Source: an uncultured Acidobacteriota bacterium (GTDB lineage: Bacteria; Acidobacteriota; Vicinamibacteria; Vicinamibacterales; CAVVIG01). Taken from it: a DNA stretch of 50,669 nt. A program made the position numbers and the translations under genes. The notes beneath the pieces are model-generated. The model saw nothing but the letters and a program-made list of their open reading frames with translations, searched no databases and had not been told where the DNA came from. Positions 7,820 through 15,904 of this stretch are shown here, one piece after another (within the stretch, counting starts at the first letter, position 1; each line of letters starts with the position of its first letter). The stretch spans positions 22,398 to 73,066 of the forward strand of contig CADEDC010000001.1 of the NCBI GenBank assembly GCA_902825985.1. Direction: 5' to 3'.

Positions 7820-9486
7820 GGGGTCAGGTTCCCGCCGGTCAGCAGCGTGCCGGCTTCGAGCCGCGCCCGCGTTTCGCCGCGCCGCACCTTGCCGCTGGTC
7901 GTCCGCGGAATCGTGCCGGGCGGCGCGACGACGACCCGATCGATCTCGAGTCCGGCGGTCTCCCGCACCCGCCGGCGGACGGCGTCCACGACACGGTCGG
8001 TCGTCAGGCTGGCCCGGGCTTCGAGCACCGCGACGACTTCGTCGGCTTCGTCGATGCGCGAGACCGCGAACACGACGACACCGGACGGCCGCAGTCCGTC
8101 GACGTCGGCAATGGCTGATTCCAGATCCGGCGGGTGGTACTTGCGTCCCTGGCGGATGATGACGTCCTTCGTCCGACCGCAGACGAACAGCACGCCATCC
8201 GTCATGTACCCCAGATCGCCCGTGTCGAGCCAGCCGTCGCGCAGGGCCGCCGTCGTCGCGTCGTCGTCGTCGAAGTAGCCGCGCATGACCGAGGCGCCGC
8301 GCGCGATGACGTGACCGACGTGGCGATCGGGCAGCGGCATGCCGGCCTCGCTGACGATCCGGACCTCATGATCGGGGAACGGCCGACCGCACCCGACGAT
8401 GCGCACGGCCGGTGACCCGTTCTGCACCGGCACGGCCACCGAGTCGTGTCCCAGCCGTCCGGCGTCGACGCGATCGACGACGATGCCGTCCTGCGCCATC
8501 GTGACGGCGAGCGAGTGTTCGGCCAATCCATAGCTCGGCATGAAGGCGGAGGCGCGGAAGCCGGCGGCCGCGAAGCGGTCGGCAAACGCCTGCAGCGTGT
8601 CGGGCCGGATCGGTTCGGCGCCGCAGCCGGCGACGCGCCAGCTCGACAGGTCAAGGGCCTCGATCTGGGACGGCTTCACCCGCCGCAGGCAGAGTTCGTA
8701 GGCGAAGTTCGGCGCGAACGATACCGTGGCGCGATGGCGGGAGATGGTGTCGAGCCACAGCGTCGGCCGTTTGAGAAACAGCACGGGCGACATGATGACG
8801 GCGTGGTTGCCGCACCACACGGCGGTCAGCAGCATGCCGATGAGGCCCATGTCGTGGTAGAGCGGCAGCCAGCTGACCCCGACATCGTCCGGAGTGACGT
8901 TGAGGCCGTGCGGCCCGGCGATGTTCGACACGTTCGTCAGCAGGTTGCGGTGCGACAGCACCACTCCCTTGGGCGCCGCAGTGGAACCTGACGTGAACTG
9001 CAGCAGGGCCGTCGCGGTGGCGGCAACCGGGACCGGTGCGGCCAGCGCTGGCCCGGAGGCAAGCGCATCGACGAAGAGCAGCCGCAGCGGGCGGGGGACG
9101 TCCGGCAGGTCGAGCAGGGGAGCGACGTCGGCGGTCGTCAGGACGGCAGCCGCCCGGCTGGCGATCAACAACTGCCGGGTCTGACGCCCGAATGTCGCCA
9201 CGTCTCCCGCCTGGGCTGGCGGAACCAGGGGGACCGGCACCAGCCCGGCCGTCTGGACGGCAAAGAAAGCTTCGATGAAGGCGCTGACGTCCGGAATGAC
9301 CAGCGCGACGCGGTCGCCCGGACGCAGCCCCTCGGCGATCAGCCGGCCGGCTCCCGACAGGGCGCGTCGATACAGGTGCTCGAACGACAATTCCGTCGAT
9401 CGTCCATCGTGCTCGATGGTCGTGAGGCCGCGGTGACCCTGTGCCGACCGGGCGAGGGTTCCGGCAACCGTGTCCCGTCCGGTCAT
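7816..9486 (-). CDS. Fatty acyl-AMP ligase / acyl-ACP synthetase
   Basis: The product is 556 aa, an ANL-superfamily adenylate-forming enzyme. The P-loop-like A3 motif is 'LLQFTSGSTAAPKGVVLSH', followed by 'WLPLYHDMGLIG', 'GCGAEPI', and 'MPSYGLAEHSLAV', a set of blocks characteristic of fatty acyl-AMP ligases rather than acetyl-CoA synthetases. The C-terminal lid starts at 'GDLGYMTDGVLFVCGRTKDV' and contains 'IIRQGRKYHPPDLE'. It should activate a fatty acid to acyl-AMP and load it onto the carrier protein encoded immediately upstream. Start and stop overlap its neighbours by 4 bases each (ATGA), which indicates coupled translation. In Caulobacter an acyl-ACP synthetase likewise feeds the ceramide pathway. 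Confidence 0.88.
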   Translation of the reverse strand: MTGRDTVAGTLARSAQGHRGLTTIEHDGRSTELSFEHLYRRALSGAGRLIAEGLRPGDRVALVIPDVSAFIEAFFAVQTAGLVPVPLVPPAQAGDVATFGRQTRQLLIASRAAAVLTTADVAPLLDLPDVPRPLRLLFVDALASGPALAAPVPVAATATALLQFTSGSTAAPKGVVLSHRNLLTNVSNIAGPHGLNVTPDDVGVSWLPLYHDMGLIGMLLTAVWCGNHAVIMSPVLFLKRPTLWLDTISRHRATVSFAPNFAYELCLRRVKPSQIEALDLSSWRVAGCGAEPIRPDTLQAFADRFAAAGFRASAFMPSYGLAEHSLAVTMAQDGIVVDRVDAGRLGHDSVAVPVQNGSPAVRIVGCGRPFPDHEVRIVSEAGMPLPDRHVGHVIARGASVMRGYFDDDDATTAALRDGWLDTGDLGYMTDGVLFVCGRTKDVIIRQGRKYHPPDLESAIADVDGLRPSGVVVFAVSRIDEADEVVAVLEARASLTTDRVVDAVRRRVRETAGLEIDRVVVAPPGTIPRTTSGKVRRGETRARLEAGTLLTGGNLTP

Positions 9487-9806
9487 GCCCGCTGCCCCTG
9501 CTCGGCGACCAGGCGCCGAACCTCGTCAACGATCTGGCCGACCGTCCGGATGTGGGTGAGGTTGTTCAGCGGCACGGCGATGTCGAAATGGTCTTCGAGC
9601 TCACCCACCAGTTCCATGACCAGCAGGGAGTCGTACCCCAGGTCGGCCATCAGCTCGCGCTCGGGCGTCGGGTCGACCGGCTTGCGGCTCAAGCGCTTCA
9701 GGATTTCCCGCGTGTCGGCGTCGATTCGCGCATCAGGGAGGGGTGCGTCAGCGCCACTCGCATGGCCGGTCGGTTCAGACAAGGTATCAAGAAGGTTATA
9801 CAACAC
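9483..9806 (-). CDS. Acyl carrier protein for sphingolipid synthesis
   Basis: The product is 107 aa. The carrier-protein motif is 'LGYDSLLVMELVGELEDHF', with Ser60 as the phosphopantetheine attachment site. The acidic helix after it and the hydrophobic helix 'TVGQIVDEVRRLVAE' complete the four-helix fold. An N-terminal extension of about 25 residues precedes the core, so the GTG start at 9806 may be a little too far upstream. It is first in the minus-strand operon carrier-ligase-spt and overlaps the ligase gene by 4 bases. A dedicated carrier protein for serine palmitoyltransferase is known in several sphingolipid-making bacteria. Very likely cytoplasmic, receiving acyl-AMP from the ligase and donating acyl groups to SPT and possibly the ceramide synthase. 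Confidence 0.87.
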   Translation of the reverse strand: MLYNLLDTLSEPTGHASGADAPLPDARIDADTREILKRLSRKPVDPTPERELMADLGYDSLLVMELVGELEDHFDIAVPLNNLTHIRTVGQIVDEVRRLVAEQGQRA

Positions 9807-9855
9807 CGGCCGATTCCGACAACCGTTGATCGCGCGGTGCGCGTCGGCCGGCCGG

Positions 9856-9885
9856 TTCAGCCGGTGAGAGGCCTTCAGCTACAAT
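9856..9885 (+). promoter_or_regulatory. Sigma-70-like promoter giving a leaderless mRNA
   Basis: TTCAGC (9856-9861), an 18-bp spacer, and TACAAT (9880-9885) precede the GTG start of the cytidylyltransferase-like gene at 9893 by 7 bases. Transcription would begin at or next to the start codon, and no Shine-Dalgarno is present between box and start. The -10 is five of six to consensus; the -35 is weak. The same TTCAG-S-TACAAY string recurs at 28174-28186 and 41725-41736. Confidence 0.5.
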
Positions 9886-9892
9886 CGCAGCC

Positions 9893-10624
9893 GTGACCGA
9901 CCAGATTGTCATACTCGCCGCCGGCCTCGGGTCCCGACTCGGCAGTGCCGTGGCCGGCGTGCCGAAACCGCTGATGGAGGTTGCCGGCCAGCCGCTCATC
10001 GCGCACGCCCTGGCGCATGCCGAAGCGAGTGGCTGTCGTGACGCGATCGTGGTGATCGGCTACGAAGGCGCCCGCGTGCGAGCGGCGGTGGAAGCGCGGC
10101 GCAGTGCGATGACGATCCGGTTCGTGGTCACACCCGACCCGACGGCGCCCAATGGACACTCCCTGTTGGCGGCGGCGCCGTTGGCGGGCGCCCGATGCTT
10201 CCTGCTGATGGTCGATCATGTGTTCAGTCAGCCGGTGCTGCGGCGCCTCGACGACGGCGAGCCGGTGCCGGACGAAGCGGTACGGCTGCTGATCGATCGG
10301 ACGCCGGACGCGTCGCTGGATCTGGTGGATGCGACCAAGGTCGCACTGCGCGGGCGCCAGATCGTCGCCATCGGCAAGCAGTTGGAACGCTGGGACGCCA
10401 TCGACACCGGCTGTTTCCGGCTGACGCCAGCGGTGTTCGCGGCGCTGCGCCAGGTTCCGGCCGGCAGCCCGTTGACCGTGTCTGCAGCGATGCAGCGGCT
10501 GGCCGGCGCCGGGCGGATGACCGCGGTCGATATCGGTTCGAGCGACTGGGCGGATGTGGACACGCCAGCCGATCGGCTGGCCGCCGAACGGTTGCTGGAT
10601 GTGACCCTGCCGCGACATCGCTAG
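9893..10624 (+). CDS. Sugar/inositol-1-phosphate cytidylyltransferase-like enzyme
   Basis: The product is 243 aa, a single-domain nucleotidyltransferase. The N-terminal signature 'ILAAGLGSRLG' continues to 'VPKPL' with K25. 'PNGHSLLAA' (about 86-94) and 'LLMVDHVFSQ' (D108, H109) match the layout of L-myo-inositol-1-phosphate cytidylyltransferase domains, where a (G/V)DH(V/I)(Y/F)S block follows an NG-x-SL motif. The C-terminal 'SSDWADVDTPADRLAAE' is the usual closing strand of sugar-phosphate nucleotidyltransferases. I infer that it makes CDP-inositol, which a CDP-alcohol phosphotransferase could then use. In hyperthermophiles the two activities are fused; here they are separate genes in one block. 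Another CDP- or NDP-alcohol cannot be excluded. Transcript probably leaderless. Confidence 0.75.
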   Translation: MTDQIVILAAGLGSRLGSAVAGVPKPLMEVAGQPLIAHALAHAEASGCRDAIVVIGYEGARVRAAVEARRSAMTIRFVVTPDPTAPNGHSLLAAAPLAGARCFLLMVDHVFSQPVLRRLDDGEPVPDEAVRLLIDRTPDASLDLVDATKVALRGRQIVAIGKQLERWDAIDTGCFRLTPAVFAALRQVPAGSPLTVSAAMQRLAGAGRMTAVDIGSSDWADVDTPADRLAAERLLDVTLPRHR

Positions 10625-10969
10625 GCCGGCCGCCTGCCACCTGCCGGTCCGTCGGCGATGACGCCGGCCGGCGGTTCACGCCGGACGACTCACGTCGAAG
10701 TCGGCCGGCGACCCTCGAAAGAAATCTCTGAACGCGTTGGACTAAAGGGCGGCGCGGCGTTACTATTCGTCCGCTCGCGGCAGAACATCAGCACGCCCGT
10801 TCGGTTGACGACTGTTCGATTCTGGGTAGTTATTTGTCTCTGCCACGGGTGACATTTGAAGCGGCAATACCTGAATTCTCTAAGCTTTAGCGATTTGACA
10901 CCATGCTCCGACTCTTGCTGTCGTGACGAGCGCGAACGAATCTGTCTTGCCAGGTAGGAGTACACACGC
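10625..10969. other. 345-bp intergenic region, probable lipoprotein promoter region
   Basis: No convincing gene. The base composition is noticeably less GC-rich than the flanking genes, with runs such as TAGTTATTTG and CTAAGCTTTAG, as expected of a promoter and leader. Two sigma-70-like pairs face the downstream lipoprotein: TTGGAC-N18-TACTAT (10737-10766) and TTGACG-N17-AGTTAT (10805-10833). A GC hairpin without a T-run lies near 10655-10675, after the cytidylyltransferase gene. The leader to the GTG at 10970 would be 130-200 nt. Confidence 0.4.
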
Positions 10970-13162
10970 GTGAAACGACTTCTTGTAGGTCTTGCACTGT
11001 TCGCGGTTGCATGCGGAGGAACCAGTCCGTCGGCGCCGACAGGCGCGATCGGATCCGGACTGGCGCCGCAGGTGACCTCGACACCGGCCGATCCGTCGGG
11101 TTCAGGACCCGCGGTCGACCCCACCCCCGGGGGGCCATCCGCCACTGCAGTCGTCCCTCAGTTCACGTTCTCCGGTCCCCGCAACGCCCAGAACTGCTTC
11201 ACCAACGTCACCGAGGCGATGCAGTGGGTTCTGAACGTCACCGATGCCGGTCCCCGCGCCCTGCGCTTCATCGCCCTGGCCCACCAGGACGAGACGCCCG
11301 GCTGTGAGGCGACGGCCAAGAATCCCCGGTCCCGCGTCGAGATGACCGGGGTGACGAACTACACGCCGCACTCCTCCGGCCAGACGACGTTCACGTTCCG
11401 GCCCGAGATGTACAACTGCGGTCGCGTGCAGGTGGACGTCTCCATCTTCGACGCGCAGGGGAACGAGATCCTCATCCTCGGCACGGTCATCAACTACAAC
11501 ACCACCTGCGAGCCGCCCCAGATCGCGCTGGTCTGCTCGGCCTCACCGTCCAACCCGTCGCCGCCGAATCCCGGCGACCTGCTGACCTTCAGCGTGTCCA
11601 ACCCGGTGGCCGGACAGGTCTACACCTGGTCGGCTCCAGGCGCGACGCCGGCATCCGGCACCGGCACCTCGTTCACGACGCAGTACGCGAGTCCGACGCT
11701 GGGCACGCTCTACCAGATCACGCCGTCCGGTCCCGCCGGGGCGGATGTCACGCCCTGCACCGTCCAGTTCGCGAACGTCGGGGTCGCGTTGTGTCAGCCG
11801 TCACCCACCAATCCGGTGCCGCAACCGGGGCAGCCATGGACCGGCACGTTCTCCGTGCTGAATCCGCTGACCGGCCGCACCTACACGTGGTCGGCGGCAT
11901 CTGGCACGCCGCCGAGTGGGACCGGTCTCACCTTCGCCGTGACCTTCCCGGCCAATGCCGGCACGACGACCATCACGCACGCGGTGCAGCTCTCCGATCA
12001 GTTCGGGCCGCTGTTCTCCGGCGGATGCACCGTGCCGTTGCCGCCGCCGCCACCACCGCCGTCAGCGTCGTGCGCACCCGCGGCCACCAATCCGCTGCCG
12101 GTGGCGGGCCAGCCGTGGAGCGGCTCCTTCAACGTCGTGAATCCGCAGACCGGACAGACCTACGCCTGGTCGGCAACCGGCGGCACGCCGGCAAGCGGCA
12201 CCGGTCTCAGCTTCCCGGTGACGTTCCCGGCGAACACCGGGGCGACCGCGATCCTGTATACCGTGCAACTGTCGTCCGGTGGTGTGCCGCTGCCGTCGAC
12301 CTTGTGCACGGTGGAGCTGCCACCGCCGCCGCCACCGCCGCTGTCCTCGTGCGCGCCAGCCGCCACGAATCCATTGCCGGTGGTCGGGCAGCCGTGGACC
12401 GGCTCGTTCAACGTCGTCAATCCGCAGGGCGGCCAGACCTACACCTGGGGTGCGACCGGCGGCAGCCCGTCGACCGGAACCGGCGCCACCTTCGCGGTGA
12501 CCTATCCGGCGAACCTGACCGCCGCGCCGGTCACCTACAACGTGCTCGTGTCGGCCGGCGGGTCGCCGCTGCCAGCCACGCTCTGCACGGTCACGCTCCC
12601 GCCGACGCCGGCACCGATCTGCTCGCCGGCCACGCTCCAGACGGTGCTGGCTGGCGTCCCGGTGCCGTTCAGCGTGTCGAATGCGGTCCCGGGCGTGAAC
12701 TACACCTGGGCCATCGCGCCAACCGGCGGGACGATCCTGTCGACCGGCGCGAACGGCACGACCCTGAGCGCATCGTTCGCCGGCCCCGTCGCACCAGCGA
12801 CGACCGTCAACTATGCGGTGACGCCGTCGATTCCGGGCGGCTCCACCGGCACCGCCTGTCAGGTCCAGGTGCCCGTGCCGGTCGCCTCGTGCGCCGGTAC
12901 GACCGGGCTGTTCACCGACCTGATCCCGCTGACGCTCGGGGCGCAAGTCACGGTGCCGCCCGGACAGCTGGCGAATATCACGTTGGAAGTGTTGGACCGG
13001 GCGACCGGCATCATGACCTATCTGCCGTACTCGTTCGGACCGGGTACGCATAACTGGACCTTCAACACCGCCTGCTTCGTGAAGGTCAATATGGTCTGCA
13101 CCGGCACCGGTGGCGGATTCCTGGATCGCCGCGACTCCACCAACGTCTGCCCCGCCCCATAG
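10970..13162 (+). CDS. Exported lipoprotein with tandem Ig-like modules and polyproline linkers
   Basis: The product is 730 aa, starting at GTG 10970 with TAGGAG 10 bases upstream. The N-terminus 'MKRLLVGLALFAVACGG' is a lipoprotein signal with Cys15 as the lipidated residue. A first globular part (about 50-180) is followed by five related beta-rich modules. Each begins with Cys-x-P-x3-NP, carries a central 'Y-[TA]-W-[SG]-A' and 'GTG' turn, and ends with Cys-[TQ]-V. The three middle modules are 93-90 residues long and two of them end in seven-proline runs. A Cys-rich C-terminal domain closes the protein. This design suggests a surface-exposed stalk or binding lipoprotein with disulphide-stabilised modules. 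Its next neighbour is an outer-membrane receptor, so they may work together. Function is unknown. Confidence 0.8.
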   Translation: MKRLLVGLALFAVACGGTSPSAPTGAIGSGLAPQVTSTPADPSGSGPAVDPTPGGPSATAVVPQFTFSGPRNAQNCFTNVTEAMQWVLNVTDAGPRALRFIALAHQDETPGCEATAKNPRSRVEMTGVTNYTPHSSGQTTFTFRPEMYNCGRVQVDVSIFDAQGNEILILGTVINYNTTCEPPQIALVCSASPSNPSPPNPGDLLTFSVSNPVAGQVYTWSAPGATPASGTGTSFTTQYASPTLGTLYQITPSGPAGADVTPCTVQFANVGVALCQPSPTNPVPQPGQPWTGTFSVLNPLTGRTYTWSAASGTPPSGTGLTFAVTFPANAGTTTITHAVQLSDQFGPLFSGGCTVPLPPPPPPPSASCAPAATNPLPVAGQPWSGSFNVVNPQTGQTYAWSATGGTPASGTGLSFPVTFPANTGATAILYTVQLSSGGVPLPSTLCTVELPPPPPPPLSSCAPAATNPLPVVGQPWTGSFNVVNPQGGQTYTWGATGGSPSTGTGATFAVTYPANLTAAPVTYNVLVSAGGSPLPATLCTVTLPPTPAPICSPATLQTVLAGVPVPFSVSNAVPGVNYTWAIAPTGGTILSTGANGTTLSASFAGPVAPATTVNYAVTPSIPGGSTGTACQVQVPVPVASCAGTTGLFTDLIPLTLGAQVTVPPGQLANITLEVLDRATGIMTYLPYSFGPGTHNWTFNTACFVKVNMVCTGTGGGFLDRRDSTNVCPAP
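11792..12619 (+). repeat. Three tandem in-frame modules of 279, 279 and 270 bp
   Basis: Copies run 11792-12070, 12071-12349 and 12350-12619, each starting at a Cys codon. The second and third are very alike even at DNA level ('AATCCG...CAGCCGTGGA', 'TTCAACGTCGT'), which points to fairly recent duplication and possible length variation by recombination. Flanking modules at about 11540-11791 and 12620-12890 are diverged relatives. Confidence 0.85.
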
Positions 13163-13169
13163 ACCGTCG

Positions 13170-13201
13170 AAGGCCGGCCGACGCCCCAGTCGGCCGGCCT
13201 T
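13170..13201 (+). terminator. Hairpin after the lipoprotein gene
   Basis: A perfect 13-bp inverted repeat (13170-13182 with 13189-13201) encloses the 6-base loop GCCCCA, eight bases after the lipoprotein stop codon. The right arm ends in only TT, so termination may be weak or Rho-assisted; it could equally stabilise the 3' end. Confidence 0.6.
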
Positions 13202-13277
13202 CACATTCGCGGCTTCCCGTTCCTGATCCCGACAGCGGCTGGCCAACTCCCGGCCCGGCTGGACTTGGCTGTACGCG

Positions 13278-15800
13278 GTGCGTGACACTAGACACGTGAT
13301 AGCGCGTGTCTCGCGAATGCTCGTGCTGGCATGGTCGCTGGCGTCTCCCGCGCTCGCCCAACCCGTACCGCTGGTGTCGCGGCCGCTGCCGTCGGCGCGC
13401 GTCGACAGCGTTCCCACGACCTCCGGCGGCATCATCCGCGGCATCGTCAGCACCCAGAACGGTGCGATTCCGCTCGGCGCGGTGCTGGTCGCGCTCTCGA
13501 ACGACCGTTCGACGCAGGTCCAGACCGTTCTTTCGGAAGGGGATGGCAGCTTCCGTTTCGAGGCGCTCGAGTCCGGCAGCTATCGCGTTGCGGCGGCGCT
13601 CGATGGCTTCGATCCGAAGGCGGTCGCCGTGACGGTGGAGTACAACCAGACCGTCGAAGTCCCGCTCGACCTGCCGATTGCCGGCGTCACCGAGTCGGTG
13701 ACGGTTGTAGCCCCCGACACCGTGGTGCCCAGTAGCGGCACCATCACGCCGGGACAGGTCATCGACAGCCGTGAACTGGACCAGCTGTCACCGGGCGGTG
13801 GCGTGCAGGCGGCGCTGCGGCTGATTGCCAGCGTCATCGAGGTTCCCGGCGGCGTCGCGATCAAGGGGGGGCGGCCCAGCCAGGCGTCGGTGCAGCTCGG
13901 CGCCGCCAGCTTCGTCGACCCGTCCACCGGGCTGTCCCAGGTGCGGCTGCCCGACGATGCCATTGAATCGGTCACCGTGCTGCCGAATCCGTACGCCGTG
14001 GAGTATGGACGCTTCTCCTCGGGACTCGTCCTGATCAAGACGCGCCGGGCGACCGACCGCTGGCGAACCCGGGTCAACAATCTGGATCCGACGTTTCGGA
14101 CCCGCCGCGGATCGGCGTTTCGCGTGACGGGTATCGCCGGCTTCTCGCCGCGCATCGAGGCCGGAGGGCCGGTCATCAAGGACCGCTGGTTCATCCAGCA
14201 GGCGGCACAGTACCGCTATCGGTCGAGCGACGTCCCGAGCCGGCCGGTGGACGAACTTCGCCGGTCGCACAGCTTCAGCTCCTTCACGCGGTCGGACGCG
14301 CTGCTGACCGGCCGGCACTCGCTGGTGGCGCTCGCCGGCTTCTTTCCCACGGCGACCAAGTACTCCAACCTGGGCACCTTCACGCCGATTCCGGCGACGG
14401 TCGACATGCACGGCGGCGTCAACACGGCCGCCGTCACCGAACGGTCGCTGTGGAGCGATGCGGTGTTCACCGAGACGACGGTGGAGGTGAACCGCTATCG
14501 GACCGACGCGCAGCCGCAGGGCGGAGCGCCCATGGAGCTGCTGCCGGAGGACACCCGTGGCAACTCCTACAACCGGCAGATCCGATCGACCACGTCCTGG
14601 CAGCTGATCGAGTCGCTCTCGGGCTCGGCCCGGCACGGACGGACGCTGCACCTCTACAAGGGCGGAATCGACCTGCTCCACAGCCGGTTCCGCGGCAGCA
14701 GCACCAGCGGGCCGGTCTTGATCCGCCGCAGCGACGGGACGCTGGTTCGCCGCTTCGACTTCGGACCGCCGGCCGATCAGCAGCTCAACGCCACCGACAT
14801 CGCGCTGTTCGCCCAGGATCGCATGCAGCCGAACAACCGCTGGTTCGTCGAGTTCGGGGCGCGGCTCGACCGCGACGGCGTGATCGATCGGTTGAACTTC
14901 ACGCCGCGCATCGGTTCGGCGGTGCTGTTCAACGACGCCGGCACGGCGGTGCTGCGCGGCGGCGTCGGGCTGTTCTACGAACGCACGCCGTCGGCGGCGG
15001 GCGCCTTCGAGCAGTTCGAAGCGGTCCGCGACACCCGCTACGTGGCCGCTGGCGCGGCGCCGGCCGGCGTGCCGATCACGTTTCTCCATCGGCGGGCCGG
15101 CGAACTGCACACCTCCCGTAGTGTGACCTGGGATCTGGCCTACGACCACCGCATCAACGAGCAATGGGCGCTGCACGCCGGCACGATCGACCGCCGCGGC
15201 GACCGCGAACTGCTGGTCGTGCCGTCGATTACGGACGGACGCGGCGAACTGCAGCTCTCGAGCAGCGGGCGATCGCGCTATCGCGAGGCGGAAGTCGGCG
15301 TCCACTATGTGGTCGGCACCCGCGTCGATCTCAACGTGTCGTACGTGCGGGCGCGGGCGCGGGCCTCCACCAATGCGTTCACGCACTACTTCGACGCCGT
15401 GCGCTGGCCGGTGATTGCGGAGAACGCGTATGCGCCGGCTCGCGCCGACGTGCCGCATCGCCTGCTGGTGCGGAGCCGCGTGCTGCCGACACCGACCTGG
15501 CTGGTGGTCGCGACCGTCGACTGGCGCAGCGGCCTGCCGTACTCGACGGTGAACGAGGCGCTGGACTTCGTCGGCACCCGGCAGGGCTTTCGCTTTCCAC
15601 GGTACGTCCGGACGGAGCTTGGTCTCGAGCATCGGTTCACGTTCGGCTCGCTCAGGCCGTGGATCGGGGTGCGCATCGACAACGCGTTCAATGCGTGGCT
15701 GCCGTCCGACGTGCAGGCCAACGTCACGTCGCCGGCGTTCGGTACCTTCTACAACTCCGAGTACCGCCAGTTCCGGATCCAGTTCCGCTTTCAGCGCTAG
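13278..15800 (+). CDS. TonB-dependent-receptor-like outer-membrane protein with CarboxypepD_reg domain
   Basis: The product is 840 aa from a GTG at 13278; the ATG at 13317, which begins a cleaner signal peptide (MLVLAWSLASPALA), is an equally good start. After the signal comes a carboxypeptidase-regulatory-like beta domain (about 50-140: 'GIIRGIVSTQNGAIPLGAVL', 'GSFRFEALESGSYRV'). A plug-like segment follows (about 155-255: 'GVAIKGGRPSQASVQL', 'VTVLPNPYAVEYGRFSSGLV'), then a long barrel with alternating aromatic strands ending in 'YRQFRIQFRFQR'. No TonB box is obvious. This architecture is greatly expanded in Acidobacteriota and usually imports oligosaccharides or other large ligands. The ligand is unknown. 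The upstream multi-module lipoprotein is a possible partner. Confidence 0.85.
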   Translation: MRDTRHVIARVSRMLVLAWSLASPALAQPVPLVSRPLPSARVDSVPTTSGGIIRGIVSTQNGAIPLGAVLVALSNDRSTQVQTVLSEGDGSFRFEALESGSYRVAAALDGFDPKAVAVTVEYNQTVEVPLDLPIAGVTESVTVVAPDTVVPSSGTITPGQVIDSRELDQLSPGGGVQAALRLIASVIEVPGGVAIKGGRPSQASVQLGAASFVDPSTGLSQVRLPDDAIESVTVLPNPYAVEYGRFSSGLVLIKTRRATDRWRTRVNNLDPTFRTRRGSAFRVTGIAGFSPRIEAGGPVIKDRWFIQQAAQYRYRSSDVPSRPVDELRRSHSFSSFTRSDALLTGRHSLVALAGFFPTATKYSNLGTFTPIPATVDMHGGVNTAAVTERSLWSDAVFTETTVEVNRYRTDAQPQGGAPMELLPEDTRGNSYNRQIRSTTSWQLIESLSGSARHGRTLHLYKGGIDLLHSRFRGSSTSGPVLIRRSDGTLVRRFDFGPPADQQLNATDIALFAQDRMQPNNRWFVEFGARLDRDGVIDRLNFTPRIGSAVLFNDAGTAVLRGGVGLFYERTPSAAGAFEQFEAVRDTRYVAAGAAPAGVPITFLHRRAGELHTSRSVTWDLAYDHRINEQWALHAGTIDRRGDRELLVVPSITDGRGELQLSSSGRSRYREAEVGVHYVVGTRVDLNVSYVRARARASTNAFTHYFDAVRWPVIAENAYAPARADVPHRLLVRSRVLPTPTWLVVATVDWRSGLPYSTVNEALDFVGTRQGFRFPRYVRTELGLEHRFTFGSLRPWIGVRIDNAFNAWLPSDVQANVTSPAFGTFYNSEYRQFRIQFRFQR

Positions 15801-15904
15801 CCGCCGGCCGGCGGCGCCGGACCAGCGGTCCCGTGCTATTCTCAGCCTGTCGTTGCGAGCGCAGCGATGTCCCCGATCACCCGGTACGGCAACCGGAGGT
15901 GCAG

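Noticed and set aside
10814..10822. GTTCGATTC resembling a tRNA T-loop
   Set aside because: No anticodon, D-arm or acceptor stem can be built around it.
11792..12619. Regular tandem repeats as a CRISPR-like array
   Set aside because: Repeats are about 279 bp, in frame, diverged and coding; no short repeat-spacer pattern exists.
12062..13453. A 463-codon open frame antisense to the repeat lipoprotein
   Set aside because: Low-complexity Arg/Gly sequence created by the repeats; no start signal or family resemblance.
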